Part shown: one piece after another, positions 25,811-34,070 of the stretch
How the letters are laid out: the number at the start of each line of letters is the position of its first letter
Position numbering within the stretch: the first letter of the stretch is position 1
Position numbers and translations under genes: made by a program
NCBI GenBank assembly: GCA_963782185.1
Contig: CAWAJB010000024.1
Coordinates: forward strand, 1-64,000
Source: RYN-230 sp963782185
GTDB taxonomy: Bacteria > Actinomycetota > Actinomycetes > Streptosporangiales > Streptosporangiaceae
Length of the DNA stretch: 64,000 nucleotides
Direction of reading: 5' to 3'
The notes under the pieces: generated by a model
What the model was told of the DNA's origin: nothing
Databases searched by the model: none
Seen by the model: the letters and a program-made list of their open reading frames with translations, nothing else

Positions 25811-26602
25811 CTACGCGGTCTCGCCGAAAAGATCGTTATTGACGCGGGACAGGTGCGTGCGCATCGCCTCGGTGGCGCGGTCACTGTCCCGGGCGCGCAG
25901 CGCGGCGACGAGCTCGCGGTGATCAGCCTGGTACTTCTCGCGGCGTTCCCGTGACGCACTGCGCCGCTTGAGGTCGCCCCAGGAATGGCCATGCCGGGCG
26001 GTCTCGATGACCGCGTAGAGCTGCCCGAGCAGGGGACTGTGGCTGGCCGCCATGATCGTGCGGTGCAGCGCGAGGTCCCAGTTCTCGAACTCGTCGAAGC
26101 TGGCGGCCCGGTCCCCGCCGGCCAGGCAGCGGTCCATCTCCCGGAAGTCGCTGGCGGTCGCCCACGCCACGACGAGCGGCATGGCGAGCGGCTCCAGCAG
26201 CCTCCGGATCGTCATGACGTCGGCCGGGCCGAAGCCAGCGGGCGCCTCACCCGCCGGGCCGCCGCCGGGGGTTCCCGGGCTGGCCAGGCCCGGGCCGCGC
26301 GCGCCGCCACCATCCATGATCGCGGCAGGCGTTCCCGCGCTGTGCTCACGCGGATCCGGGTTCTGCCGCAGGAAGGTGCCGCGGCCCACCTCCCGGGAAA
26401 TATGCCCCTGGGCCTGCAGCACGGCCAGCGCGTGCCGGATCGACGTGCGGGTCGCGCTCATGTCCGCCGCGAGCTTGCGCTCGGTAGGCAGCCGCGACCC
26501 CGGGCCCAGGCCGGCCCGCGCGGACTCGGCCAGGATCAGCTCGGCCATCTGGTACCTCAGTTCGGCCGGTATCGGGGTCCTGGCCCCTGCTGCGTTCTGC
26601 AT
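25811..26602 (-). CDS. GntR/FadR-family transcriptional regulator
   Basis: A 263-residue regulator. The N-terminal winged helix (residues about 12-80) has GSRLPTERKLAADMSATRTSIRHALAVLQAQGHISREVGRGTFL, the standard GntR signature. A Gly/Ala/Pro-rich linker follows, then an all-helical FCD ligand-binding domain (DVMTIRRLLEPLAMPLVVAWA ... ENWDLALHRTIMAASHSPLLGQLY ... HRELVAALRARDSDRATEAMRTHL) with the histidines expected to bind metal. It is divergent from the FAH-family hydrolase/ABC transporter genes; the perfect palindrome at 26803-26818 is its likely operator. The start at 26602 is chosen for the family N-terminus; 26635 or 26659 are possible. Confidence 0.88.
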   Translation of the reverse strand: MQNAAGARTPIPAELRYQMAELILAESARAGLGPGSRLPTERKLAADMSATRTSIRHALAVLQAQGHISREVGRGTFLRQNPDPREHSAGTPAAIMDGGGARGPGLASPGTPGGGPAGEAPAGFGPADVMTIRRLLEPLAMPLVVAWATASDFREMDRCLAGGDRAASFDEFENWDLALHRTIMAASHSPLLGQLYAVIETARHGHSWGDLKRRSASRERREKYQADHRELVAALRARDSDRATEAMRTHLSRVNNDLFGETA

Positions 26603-26762
26603 CCCCGTCGTTCTCTCCGCCCTGATGCCCGTCATGGTCGGGCGCCGCGGCCCGGCCACGTCACGCCCAGCGGCCAGGCGCCCGGCCTGACTCGCTCAAC
26701 CAATGCTACCAATCGAGATCAGAACGTGATCACGGATGGGCGTTAATTTCTGCTTAACCCTA

Positions 26763-26792
26763 TTGACCCGTTTGCAGGCCCCGACCTATGCT
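26763..26792 (+). promoter_or_regulatory. Housekeeping-type promoter of the FAH/ABC operon
   Basis: TTGACC at 26763-26768 and TATGCT at 26787-26792 are separated by 18 bases, close to the SigA/HrdB consensus. Transcription would start near 26799, immediately before the 16-base palindrome, so a bound repressor would block initiation. The leader to the first start codon would be about 110 bases. Confidence 0.6.
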
Positions 26793-26802
26793 CCGACCAA
26801 TC

Positions 26803-26818
26803 TGGTTGTATACAACCA
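26803..26818. promoter_or_regulatory. 16-base perfect palindrome, FadR/GntR-type operator
   Basis: TGGTTGTATACAACCA is a perfect palindrome. Its core TTGTATACAA is the classic operator type of FCD-domain GntR regulators (TNGTNNNACNA family). It is placed just downstream of the predicted promoter and upstream of the FAH-family gene, divergent from the regulator gene. Flanking CCGACCAATC repeats occur at 26793-26802 and 26833-26842. Confidence 0.8.
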
Positions 26819-26908
26819 ATCGTCGTAATACCCCGACCAATCATGAGCGGCCAGACGGCCCGCGCCCGATGACCGCACCTGGCATCGTCACCGAGGGAGA
26901 TCGGGCAC

Positions 26909-27814
26909 GTGAGGCTCGCCACCATTGCCACCCAGGACGGGCTGCGGCTGCATGTCAGGGGCCGTTCCGGCTACGTCAACGTCGCTGAGGCCACGGGTGA
27001 CCCGCGGTTCGCCTCACTCCACCACGTCCTGGAGGGCGGCCTGCCGGCCCTGGATGCGATCCGGCCCCTTGCCGACGCCGGCGGGCGTGACGTGGCGGAC
27101 GCCGACTTCGGCCCTGCCGTGCCGTCCCCGCCGCGCATCCTCTGCCTCGGCCTGAACTACAGCGAGCACGCCCTGGAGGGCGGCCGAGACGTCCCCACCT
27201 GGCCCGACGCGTTCGTGCGGGGCGCCGATAGCGTGCTCGGCCCGTACGCCGACCTGGTCAAGCCGGCCCTGACCGACCGCTTCGACTACGAGGCCGAGCT
27301 GGGCATCGTGATCGGCGCGGGCGGCCGTTACATCACCGCCGACAAGGCCCTGGACGCGATCGCCGGCTTCGTGGTCCTGAACGACGCGTCGGCGCGCGAC
27401 TGGCAGCGGGCCGCCAGCCAGTGGACAGCCGGGAAGAATTTCGAGGGCAGCATGCCCATCGGCCCCGAGGTGGTGACCACCGACGAGCTGGACGTGTCCG
27501 ACCTGGCCATCAGCTCCACGCTGAACGGCCAGGTCATGCAGTCGGCGCGGACCTCACTGATGCTCGTCAACGTGCCCAGCGCAGTCGAGTTCTTCTCCTC
27601 GTTCACCCGGCTGGTTCCCGGCGACGTCATCGCGACGGGCACCCCCGGCGGCGTCGGCTTCGCCCGCAAGCCCCCGGTGTGGATGCACCCGGGGGACGTC
27701 ATCGAGGTCGCCGTCGAAGGACTCGGCTCCATCCGCAACCGGGTGGTCGCCGAGGAAGACGCCCCGCAGGACTGGCGCTGGCGTCCCGGCACACCACTCA
27801 AATCCGGCTTCTGA
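26909..27814 (+). CDS. Fumarylacetoacetate hydrolase (FAH) family protein
   Basis: A 301-residue FAH-fold enzyme, typically a metal-dependent C-C hydrolase, hydratase or tautomerase acting on 2-oxo acids from aromatic or sugar-acid catabolism. The C-terminal domain holds LCLGLNYSEHA, FDYEAELGIVIG with the two glutamate metal ligands, and VLNDASARDWQ with the aspartate ligand, followed by TGTPGGVGFARKPP near the end. The N-terminal 70 residues form the small domain. The GTG start at 26909 follows AGGGAGATCGGGCAC. It is first in an operon with a branched-chain-type ABC transporter under a FadR-family regulator, so the transporter probably imports its substrate or precursor. Confidence 0.87.
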   Translation: MRLATIATQDGLRLHVRGRSGYVNVAEATGDPRFASLHHVLEGGLPALDAIRPLADAGGRDVADADFGPAVPSPPRILCLGLNYSEHALEGGRDVPTWPDAFVRGADSVLGPYADLVKPALTDRFDYEAELGIVIGAGGRYITADKALDAIAGFVVLNDASARDWQRAASQWTAGKNFEGSMPIGPEVVTTDELDVSDLAISSTLNGQVMQSARTSLMLVNVPSAVEFFSSFTRLVPGDVIATGTPGGVGFARKPPVWMHPGDVIEVAVEGLGSIRNRVVAEEDAPQDWRWRPGTPLKSGF

Positions 27815-27849
27815 GCCACGTCACTCCACCCCAGGTACGGAGGGGGACA

Positions 27850-29256
27850 ATGAAGTTCACGACCCTCAGGCGCGTGGCCGCGGCCACCGGGACCCGAAGC
27901 CTCACGGCGGCGGGTACCCGCCCCGGTCCGGCGATGCGCGCCGGGACGATCCTGGCCGCAGGCGCCGTGGCGGCCCTCGGCCTAGCCGCCTGCGGCAGCA
28001 GTTCCGGCGGCAGCTCAGCCGGCGGCGGCTCCAGCAGCGGCGCGTCCGGCAGCAAGCTCACCGTGGCCGACGTCGCGCCGTTCAGCGGCGCCGACGCCGC
28101 CCTCGGCCCGACGTACCTGGCCTCCTGCTATGGCGCGACCGCCGCCATCAACCAGGCCGGCGGCGTGCTGGGCCACACCCTGACCTGCAAGAGCGTGGAC
28201 ACCCGGGGTGACCCGGCGGACGCGGTGCCGGCGGTCAACCAGATGTTCGCCTCCACCCCGGGCCTGGCCCTGGTCATCGGCTGCACCTCGGACGAGGCGG
28301 CCTCGGTGGCGCCGGTCATCAACGCGCACAAGATGGCCATGTTCTGCATGACCGGGCAGTCCGAGTTCGATCATGTCCGCTACCCGTACTTTTACCGGCT
28401 GGTTCCTCCCGACCTGGAGGAGTCCTACGCCATGGTGGCCATTGCCCAGGAGCTGCACTACAAGCGGATCGCCCTGGCGTTCGGGAACGACATCGGGTCG
28501 CAGACCTTCATCCAGCCCGCGGTCAGCGCGCTGAAGAAGGCCGGGATCACGATGACGACCAACCAGACGCTGGACCTCAAGGCGACCACGTTCCGCAGTG
28601 AGGCCGAGGCGATCGTCCATTCCCACCCCGACGCGATCATGACTGAAGCGCTGGGGGCCGCCGATCCCACCCTCTTCTCTGAGATCAAGCAGCTCAACGG
28701 CGGCAAAATGATCCCGGTGATCGGCACGTCCGCGGCCATCTCCCCGGCGTTCTTCAAGTCCGCGGCGGCCGCGGTCGGCGCCCCGGCCTTCGTGTCCGGG
28801 TTCCACGCCGACAACCTGGTGGTGGAGTCCAGCGGGCCCGCTTACCAGGCTTTCTCCAAGGCGCTGCTGTCCCAGCAGGGCAAGGTGCCGGGTGCCACTG
28901 GTAACTTCACCACCTACCTGAGCGCCCCGGGTGGTGTTCATCTCTACGACGGGATCAACCTGGCCGCGCTGGCCATGATCATGTCGAAGAGCACCTCCCC
29001 GAGCGTGTACGGCCCGGACATCGTCAAGATCGGCAACGGGGTGCCCGGCGCCACGGTGTGCTACTCGTTCGCCCAGTGCGCCACCTCGCTCAAGGCGGGG
29101 AAGTCGATCAGGTACGAAGGACCGGGCGGCCCGACCAACTTCGACAGTTTCCACGACTCGACCGGCATCTTCCAGGTCGATACCTACACCGCCTCCGGCG
29201 CGGTGAAGGTGGTCGGCAACCTGACCGCCGCCCAGCTGCGGGCCCTGGCCGGATGA
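27850..29256 (+). CDS. ABC transporter substrate-binding lipoprotein (branched-chain amino acid type)
   Basis: A 468-residue periplasmic-binding-protein fold type I lipoprotein. The signal peptide is unusually long (about 45 residues) and ends in the lipobox GLAAC-GSS, followed by a Ser/Gly linker. The mature domain starts LTVADVAPFSGADAALGPTYLASCYGA and continues LACKSVDTRGDPADAVPAVNQ-like sequence, typical of LivK-type proteins that bind amino acids, aromatics, amides or urea. The ATG at 27850 follows GGAGGGGG. The ligand is unknown; linkage to an FAH-family enzyme and FadR-type regulator argues for a carboxylic acid rather than leucine. It is the first transporter gene of the operon. Confidence 0.88.
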   Translation: MKFTTLRRVAAATGTRSLTAAGTRPGPAMRAGTILAAGAVAALGLAACGSSSGGSSAGGGSSSGASGSKLTVADVAPFSGADAALGPTYLASCYGATAAINQAGGVLGHTLTCKSVDTRGDPADAVPAVNQMFASTPGLALVIGCTSDEAASVAPVINAHKMAMFCMTGQSEFDHVRYPYFYRLVPPDLEESYAMVAIAQELHYKRIALAFGNDIGSQTFIQPAVSALKKAGITMTTNQTLDLKATTFRSEAEAIVHSHPDAIMTEALGAADPTLFSEIKQLNGGKMIPVIGTSAAISPAFFKSAAAAVGAPAFVSGFHADNLVVESSGPAYQAFSKALLSQQGKVPGATGNFTTYLSAPGGVHLYDGINLAALAMIMSKSTSPSVYGPDIVKIGNGVPGATVCYSFAQCATSLKAGKSIRYEGPGGPTNFDSFHDSTGIFQVDTYTASGAVKVVGNLTAAQLRALAG

Positions 29257-29353
29257 CCGCAGGCACCCCCCGCCCCGCCGCCCAGGCTCTCGCGTCCGCC
29301 CCGGGGAGCCTGGGCGGCCCGGGGGGCCGGGACGGCGCAGGGACCGGTGGCTC

Positions 29354-30220
29354 GTGACGATTTTTCTCTCCGCGATCGGCTTCGGGCTGGTCACCGCCTC
29401 GGTGCTGGCCATCGCGTCGGTCGGCTTCACCCTCCAGTTCGGCGTCACCGATGTGCTGAACCTCGCGTTCGGCGCCATCATGATCGCCGGGGCGTTCGTG
29501 GCCTACGTGGTGAATCAGGCCGGGCTGTCGGTCTGGATCGGCCTGGTGACGGCGGTGATCGTGTGCTCGCTCGGCTCGGTGCTGCTCAACTCCGGCGTGT
29601 ACACGCCGTTCCAGCGGCGCGGCACGTCGCCCATCACGATGGTGATCGTCTCGCTCGGGATCACCCTCATCGTCGAGTTCGGCGTCCAGGCGCTGGCGGG
29701 CGGGACCGCGGTCTCCTACACCATGAGCCAAGGGCCGACGCTGCATCTGGGCGGCCTGATCCTCAGCGTCGTGCAGGTGGTCGTCATCGCGCTCAGCCTG
29801 CTGGTCATGATCGGAGTGCACGGCCTGCTGCGCTACACCCGGCTGGGCAAGGCCATGCGCGCGACCGCGGCCAACAGGTCGCTCGCCCGCAACTGCGGCA
29901 TCCGGACCGACCGGGTCATCACCGTCACGTGGGCGCTGACCGGCGCGCTGTGCGGGCTGGCCGGGGTGGTGTTCGCCATGGACTCAGGCAGCTTCGACGC
30001 CACCGCCACTGACCTGTTCCTGGTGCTCATCCTGGCTGCCGTGTTCCTGGGCGGCCCCGGCCAGGCCTACGGGGCCATGCTCGGCGCCCTGATCATCGGG
30101 CTAGCCACCGAGGTCAGTGCGGCCTACATCACGGCCGATTACAAGTACGTCGTCGCATTCGTGGTGCTGCTCATCGTGCTCGGGGTGCGCCCGACGGGGC
30201 TGCTCGGCGCCCGGGCATGA
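29354..30220 (+). CDS. Branched-chain amino acid type ABC transporter permease (LivH-like)
   Basis: A 288-residue integral membrane protein with about eight hydrophobic segments. It opens FLSAIGFGLVTASVLAIASVGFTLQFGVTDVLNLAFGAIMIAGAF, the characteristic LivH start including the VTDVLNLAFG motif. RYTRLGKAMRATAANRSLARNCGI is the cytoplasmic coupling loop that contacts the ATPases. It is intact, with a GTG start at 29354. A 97-base gap from the binding-protein gene contains no other gene. With the LivM-like protein it forms the translocation pore. Confidence 0.9.
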   Translation: MTIFLSAIGFGLVTASVLAIASVGFTLQFGVTDVLNLAFGAIMIAGAFVAYVVNQAGLSVWIGLVTAVIVCSLGSVLLNSGVYTPFQRRGTSPITMVIVSLGITLIVEFGVQALAGGTAVSYTMSQGPTLHLGGLILSVVQVVVIALSLLVMIGVHGLLRYTRLGKAMRATAANRSLARNCGIRTDRVITVTWALTGALCGLAGVVFAMDSGSFDATATDLFLVLILAAVFLGGPGQAYGAMLGALIIGLATEVSAAYITADYKYVVAFVVLLIVLGVRPTGLLGARA

Positions 30221-30274
30221 GGATCAGGCGGTCACCATGAGAGCCAGGCGGGGAGCGGCATGAGGATCAGGCGG
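30217..30274. repeat. Short direct repeats between the two permease genes
   Basis: ATGAGGATCAGGCGG occurs at 30217-30231 and 30260-30274, with a diverged copy ATGAGAGCCAGGCGG at 30237-30251. The first copy includes the stop codon of the LivH-like gene. They look like local duplications of a coupling/ribosome-binding region. Confidence 0.7.
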
Positions 30275-30282
30275 GAAGCCGG

Positions 30283-31374
30283 ATGAGCGCCTTCTATCTC
30301 ATCAACCTGCTGGTGTACGCGGCGGTGGACGCGATGGCCTGCCTGGGCCTGAGCCAGCAGTTCGGGGTGGCGGGCGTCACCAACTTCGGCTTCATCATCT
30401 TCCAGGCGGCGGGCGGGTACGCGGCGGCGATCCTGGCCCTGCCGCACGACTCGGCCAACGGCGGGTTCCAGTCGTACATCGGCGGCTGGAACCTGCCGTT
30501 CCCGCTGCCATGGATCGGCGCGGCGGTGGTTGGCGGCCTCATCGCGGTGCCGTTCACGTTCCTCGTGGGCCGCAGGCTCCGCGGCGACTTCGCGGCCGTG
30601 GGGCTCCTGGTGACCGCGGTACTGCTGAACCTGCTGGTGACCAACTACCGGCCGCTGCTGAACGGCGACGCGGGCCTGTCGCTCATTCCCACGCCGCTGC
30701 ACGGCGACAACGTGTTCAGCGTGCAGACGGCCGGGTACCAGTGGCTATTCACCGTGGCGGCCCTCGTCCTGGCCCTGGGGGTCTACCTGTTCGTCCGCCG
30801 CATCACCGGCTCCCCGTACGGCCGCAGCCTGCGCGCGATGCGGGACAACGACGTGGTCGCGGACTCCCTTGGCAAGAACCTGCTCTCGCTGCGCACCGCG
30901 ATGCTGGTCACCGGCGGCGCGATCGCCGGGCTGAGCGGCGGGATCCTGGTCACGTACATCACCACGTGGTCACCGGCCGCATGGGGTTACGCGGAGACTG
31001 TGGTGCTGTTCGCCGCGGTGATCATCGGCGGGGCAGGCAACCACCTGGGCGCGATCCTCGGGGCCATCCTGGTCCCCGTGGGGTTCGAGGAGATCACCCG
31101 GTTCATCCCCACCTCTAACAGCCTGCCGCCGAACCTGATCCCGTCGTTGCAGTGGGTCGCGATCGGGCTGCTTATCGTGCGTGTTCTTGTGGGTGCGCCC
31201 GCAGGGCATCCTCCCGGAGCGCAAGCGGGTGATCCGGCTCCCCGGGTCGGCCGCCTCGTCACAGGCGTCCTTGTCCGGGGCGGCCTCGTCCGGGGCGGCC
31301 TTGGCCGGCCGACCGCCCGGGCCTGCGCCAGCGCCCCGCATGGCATCCGACCGAGGTGGTGCTCGAAACGGTGA
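30283..31374 (+). pseudogene. LivM-like ABC transporter permease, frameshifted near its 3' end
   Basis: A membrane permease of the LivM type: SAFYLINLLVYAAVDAMACLGLSQQFGVAGVTNFG, the coupling loop GSPYGRSLRAMRDNDVVADSLGKN, and about nine hydrophobic segments. The frame is normal to about 31175. After GLLIV the annotated frame gives a non-family Gly/Arg-rich tail, while the +1 frame supplies the expected FLWVRPQGILPERKR. So one base is extra (or two missing) between about 31175 and 31183. Repair would extend the protein through a linker to near 31340, in frame with an ATG that precedes the ATPase, raising the possibility of a LivM-LivG fusion. The bulk of the protein is well conserved, so damage is recent or artefactual. 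Confidence 0.75.
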
Positions 31375-32109
31375 ACGTGGTCCGCGAGTTCGGCGGGGTC
31401 CACGCGGTGGACGGGGTGTCGATCCAGGTCCGGAAGGGCACGCTGACCGGGCTGATCGGGCCGAACGGGGCCGGGAAGTCCACGTTGCTGGCCATGCTGG
31501 CCGGAACCCTCCCGGTGACGTCCGGGAAGATCATCTACCAGGGCCGCGAGATCACCGGGGTGCCGGCCTTCCGGCGGGCCCGGCTGGGGCTGGTCCGGAC
31601 CTTCCAGCTGGCCAGCGAGTTCAAGCGGCTCACCGTCATGGAAAACTTGCTGTCCGCGGTCCCGGGCAACCGGGGCGACACCTTGCGCGGCTCCCTGCTC
31701 GGCAAGCATTACTGGCAGGCGGATGAGACGGCTGCGATCGCCCGGGCCGAAGCCATCCTCGAGCGATTCGGCCTGGAGCAGTTCGCCAACCACTACGCCG
31801 GTGACCTGAGCGGCGGCCAGCGCCGGCTGGTCGAGATCATGCGGGCGCTGATGGCCGGTCCGGCCATGCTGCTCCTCGATGAGCCGAGGCGGGCGTGCAC
31901 CCGAACCTGGCCCGGCGCATCGGCAACGAGCTGGTGGCGCTGTGCCAGGAGGGGATGACGATCGTGATGGTCGAGCACGAGCTGGCCATCATGGACGAGT
32001 TCTGCGACCCGGTCGTGGTGATGGCCGAGGGGTGCGGTCCTGGCCGAGGGAACGATGGCAGCAGCTGCGGGGCCGCAGCGAGGTCGTGGAGGCCTACCTT
32101 GTCGGCTGA
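31356..32109 (+). pseudogene. LivG-like ABC transporter ATPase with three frameshifts
   Basis: The first frame (from GTG 31356) carries REFGGVHAVDGVSIQV, Walker A GPNGAGKST, the TFQ Q-loop (LVRTFQLASEF), the signature LSGGQRR and Walker B LLLDEP, all intact. After LLLDEP near 31887 the frame must shift (one base missing in an expected ATGGCGGGCGTG) to continue HPNLARRIGNELVALCQEGMTIVMVEHEL with the H-loop histidine. Two further shifts near 32033 and 32060 are needed to reach LRGRSEVVEAYLVG and the stop at 32109. Every piece is family-like, so the gene was functional very recently, or the sequence has local indel errors. In the repaired form it is the energising subunit for this transporter. 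Confidence 0.75.
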
Positions 32110-32868
32110 GCTCGCCCTCCCCGGCCTCTCGCTGCGGGCTGAGAAGGTCACCGCCGGCTACGGCGGCGACCCGGTGATCCGGGACATCACGGTGAGCGCG
32201 GACCCGGGCGAGGTCGTCTCCCTGGTCGGCCCCAACGGGTCAGGCAAGAGCACGCTGCTCAAGGGCCTGCGCCGGCGTGGTGCACCTGTCGTCCGGCACG
32301 GTGAGGGTCGGCGACCGGGACCTCACCAACTCAGCGCCTGAGGAGATCGCCCGGGCCGCCGTCGGTACGTGCCCCAGGTGGACGACGTGTTCAGCCCGCT
32401 GAGCGTCAGGGAGAACCTCGAGATGGGCGGCTACCTGCTGCGCCGGCCGCAGGTAGCGGAACGCGTCGAGCGGGTGCTGGCCATCTTCCCCCGGCTCGGC
32501 GGCATGCTCGGCCGCAGCGCCGGGAAGCTCAGCGGCGGCGAGCGCAAGATGCTGGCCATGGGCCGGGTGCTGATGCTCGACCCGGGCCTGTTCCTGCTCG
32601 ACGAGCCGACCGCCAACCTCGCCCCCATCGTCGCCACCGCGCTGCTCACCGAGCACGTCCGCCAGCTGGCCAGAGCGGGGCGGCGGTGCTCATCGTCGAG
32701 CAGCGGGCCAGGGCGGTGCTGGCCATCTCGGACCGCTCGTACGTGCTCGGCGGCGGCGAGGTGCGGATGGAGGGCACCCCGGCCGAGCTGTCCGGCCGCC
32801 CGGACTTCGTGGAGTCCTTCCTCGGCGGCCGGGGGGCCGCGGCCGCACGCCGGGGACTCCTGACATGA
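32099..32868 (+). pseudogene. LivF-like ABC transporter ATPase with three frameshifts
   Basis: Starting at TTG 32099 (overlapping the LivG stop), the frame gives LSLRAEKVTAGYGGDPVIRDITV and Walker A GPNGSGKST. Shifts are then required near 32270 (extra C), near 32365 (one base missing) and near 32680 (one base missing in a G run). Between them lie VHLSSGTVRVGDRDLT, the Q-loop region VPQVDDVFSPLSVRENL, the signature KLSGGERKML, Walker B LFLLDEPTANL and the H-loop-region LIVEQRARAVLAISDR, ending FVESFLGG at the stop. All catalytic motifs survive in one frame or another. Same interpretation as for the LivG-like gene. Confidence 0.75.
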
Positions 32869-32971
32869 CCGGGAGGCCCAGCCTGGGCGTAGCTTCGGGT
32901 GACATGGCAGATCACGGCGGCACGGGCGAGACGGCCACGGCGGTGCGCCCGCGGGGTGGCCGGCCGCCAGG

Positions 32972-33286
32972 TACCTGCAGGTGCAGACGACCACCGACTC
33001 CCGGGCCGAGGCCGTCGAGCTGGGCCGCGACGCGGTGGCGGCCCGGCTGGCCGCGTGCGCCCAGGTGACCGGCCCGGTGCTGAGCAGCTACTGGTGGGAA
33101 GGCGATCTCGAGCGGGCCGAGGAGTGGACGCTGCTGCTGAAGCTGCCGGCCGCGCGCTACCAGGAACTCGCCGACTTCCTGGCCCAGCGGCACAGCTACG
33201 ACGAGCCTGAGATCGTCGCGACGCCGATCGTGGCCGGATCCGCGGCCTACCTGAGCTGGATCGAGGAAGTAACCCAGCCCCTGTGA
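32972..33286 (+). CDS. cutA: CutA family divalent-cation tolerance protein (start uncertain)
   Basis: About 104 residues of a CutA1-type trimeric ferredoxin-like protein, linked to copper/divalent-cation tolerance though its biochemical role is unclear. The sequence YLQVQTTTDSRAEAVELGRDAVAARLAACAQV, SYWWEGDLERAEEWTLLLKL, and HSYDEPEIVATPIV with YLSWIEE matches the family end to end. The first strand YLQV lies before the only in-frame GTG (32981); an ATG at 32904 in another frame has a plausible N-terminus, so a further indel near 32970 is suspected. It sits directly behind the damaged transporter genes and converges on the histidine phosphatase gene. Confidence 0.8.
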   Translation, partial: YLQVQTTTDSRAEAVELGRDAVAARLAACAQVTGPVLSSYWWEGDLERAEEWTLLLKLPAARYQELADFLAQRHSYDEPEIVATPIVAGSAAYLSWIEEVTQPL

Positions 33287-33316
33287 CCGCGGGCACCGTG
33301 ACCGCCGGCGGCCCGT

Positions 33317-33910
33317 TCAGCGGGCGGGGGCGGGCGCGTTCCACGTCAGCACGACCGGCTGGCCGTGCTCGGTGCCCAGCGTGGACAGTGTCCCCGTGTC
33401 CAGCCGCAGCAGGCGGCCATAGGACGGCTCCAGGCCGAGCCAGCGGGCGGCCAGGACCCGCAGCATGTGCGCGTGGGACACGAGCACCACGTCCCCCCCG
33501 GCGAGCAGTGGCCGCACCAGGGCCAGCACGGCGTCCGCGCGCGCCCCCACCTCCGCCACGGTTTCCCCCGGGTGCCGGGCATCGCCGGGGATCACCCCGT
33601 CCCGCCACAGGTACCAGCCGGGGCGCTGCTCCCTGATCTGGGCCGTGGTCATGCCCTCATAGCCGCCGTAGTCCCACTCCTGCAGGTCGGGGTCCGGCGT
33701 GGCGCTCAGCCCGGCCAGTTCCGCGGTTCGCACCGCGCGCAGTGCCGGGCTGGTGAACGCAGGCCGTAGCTGGCGCCCGGCCAGGGCCGGGGCCAGCGAC
33801 TTGGCGGCCGCCTCGCCGTCCGGCGTGAGCGGGATGTCGGTCCGCCCGGTGTGCCGTCCGGCCTTGCTCCACTCCGTCTGGCCGTGCCGGAGCAGGATCA
33901 GTTCTCCCAT
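33317..33910 (-). CDS. Histidine phosphatase (phosphoglycerate mutase) family protein
   Basis: A 197-residue histidine phosphatase. The RHG motif LILLRHGQTEW at residues 4-14 supplies the phosphorylated histidine. The acid is in LQEWDYGGYEG, and the second catalytic histidine is in VLVSHAHMLRVLAARWLG. Short actinobacterial members act as acid phosphatases or in cobalamin (alpha-ribazole phosphatase) or sugar-phosphate metabolism; context does not decide. The ATG at 33910 begins MGELILLRHG, exactly at the family N-terminus; the open frame upstream reaches into the divergent regulator promoter. Confidence 0.88.
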   Translation of the reverse strand: MGELILLRHGQTEWSKAGRHTGRTDIPLTPDGEAAAKSLAPALAGRQLRPAFTSPALRAVRTAELAGLSATPDPDLQEWDYGGYEGMTTAQIREQRPGWYLWRDGVIPGDARHPGETVAEVGARADAVLALVRPLLAGGDVVLVSHAHMLRVLAARWLGLEPSYGRLLRLDTGTLSTLGTEHGQPVVLTWNAPAPAR

Positions 33911-34001
33911 AGGCCCCATCCTCGCTGACCCGGCCGCGAACCTGGCACCCGCGGCCTGATCTGCCCGCCGCAATCCGGACGGGGCGCCCGCGGGAAAGCA
34001 G

Positions 34002-34030
34002 TTGACGCGTTCCCCTTCCATGTGTAAGTT
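34002..34030 (+). promoter_or_regulatory. Promoter of the regulator/sensor/MMPL operon
   Basis: TTGACG at 34002-34007 and TAAGTT at 34025-34030 with 17-base spacing form a good SigA-type promoter in GC-rich surroundings. Transcription would begin near 34037. The predicted start site means that an ATG at 34020, inside the promoter, cannot be the translational start of the downstream regulator. Confidence 0.65.
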
Positions 34031-34070
34031 TTTTCTGACAGGTGAAAGACGCACGGTTTGGAGAGAGACG

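Noticed and set aside
34002..34070. Upstream extension of the winged-helix regulator from TTG 34002 or ATG 34020
   Set aside because: These codons lie within a well-formed promoter, and the added residues have no family similarity.
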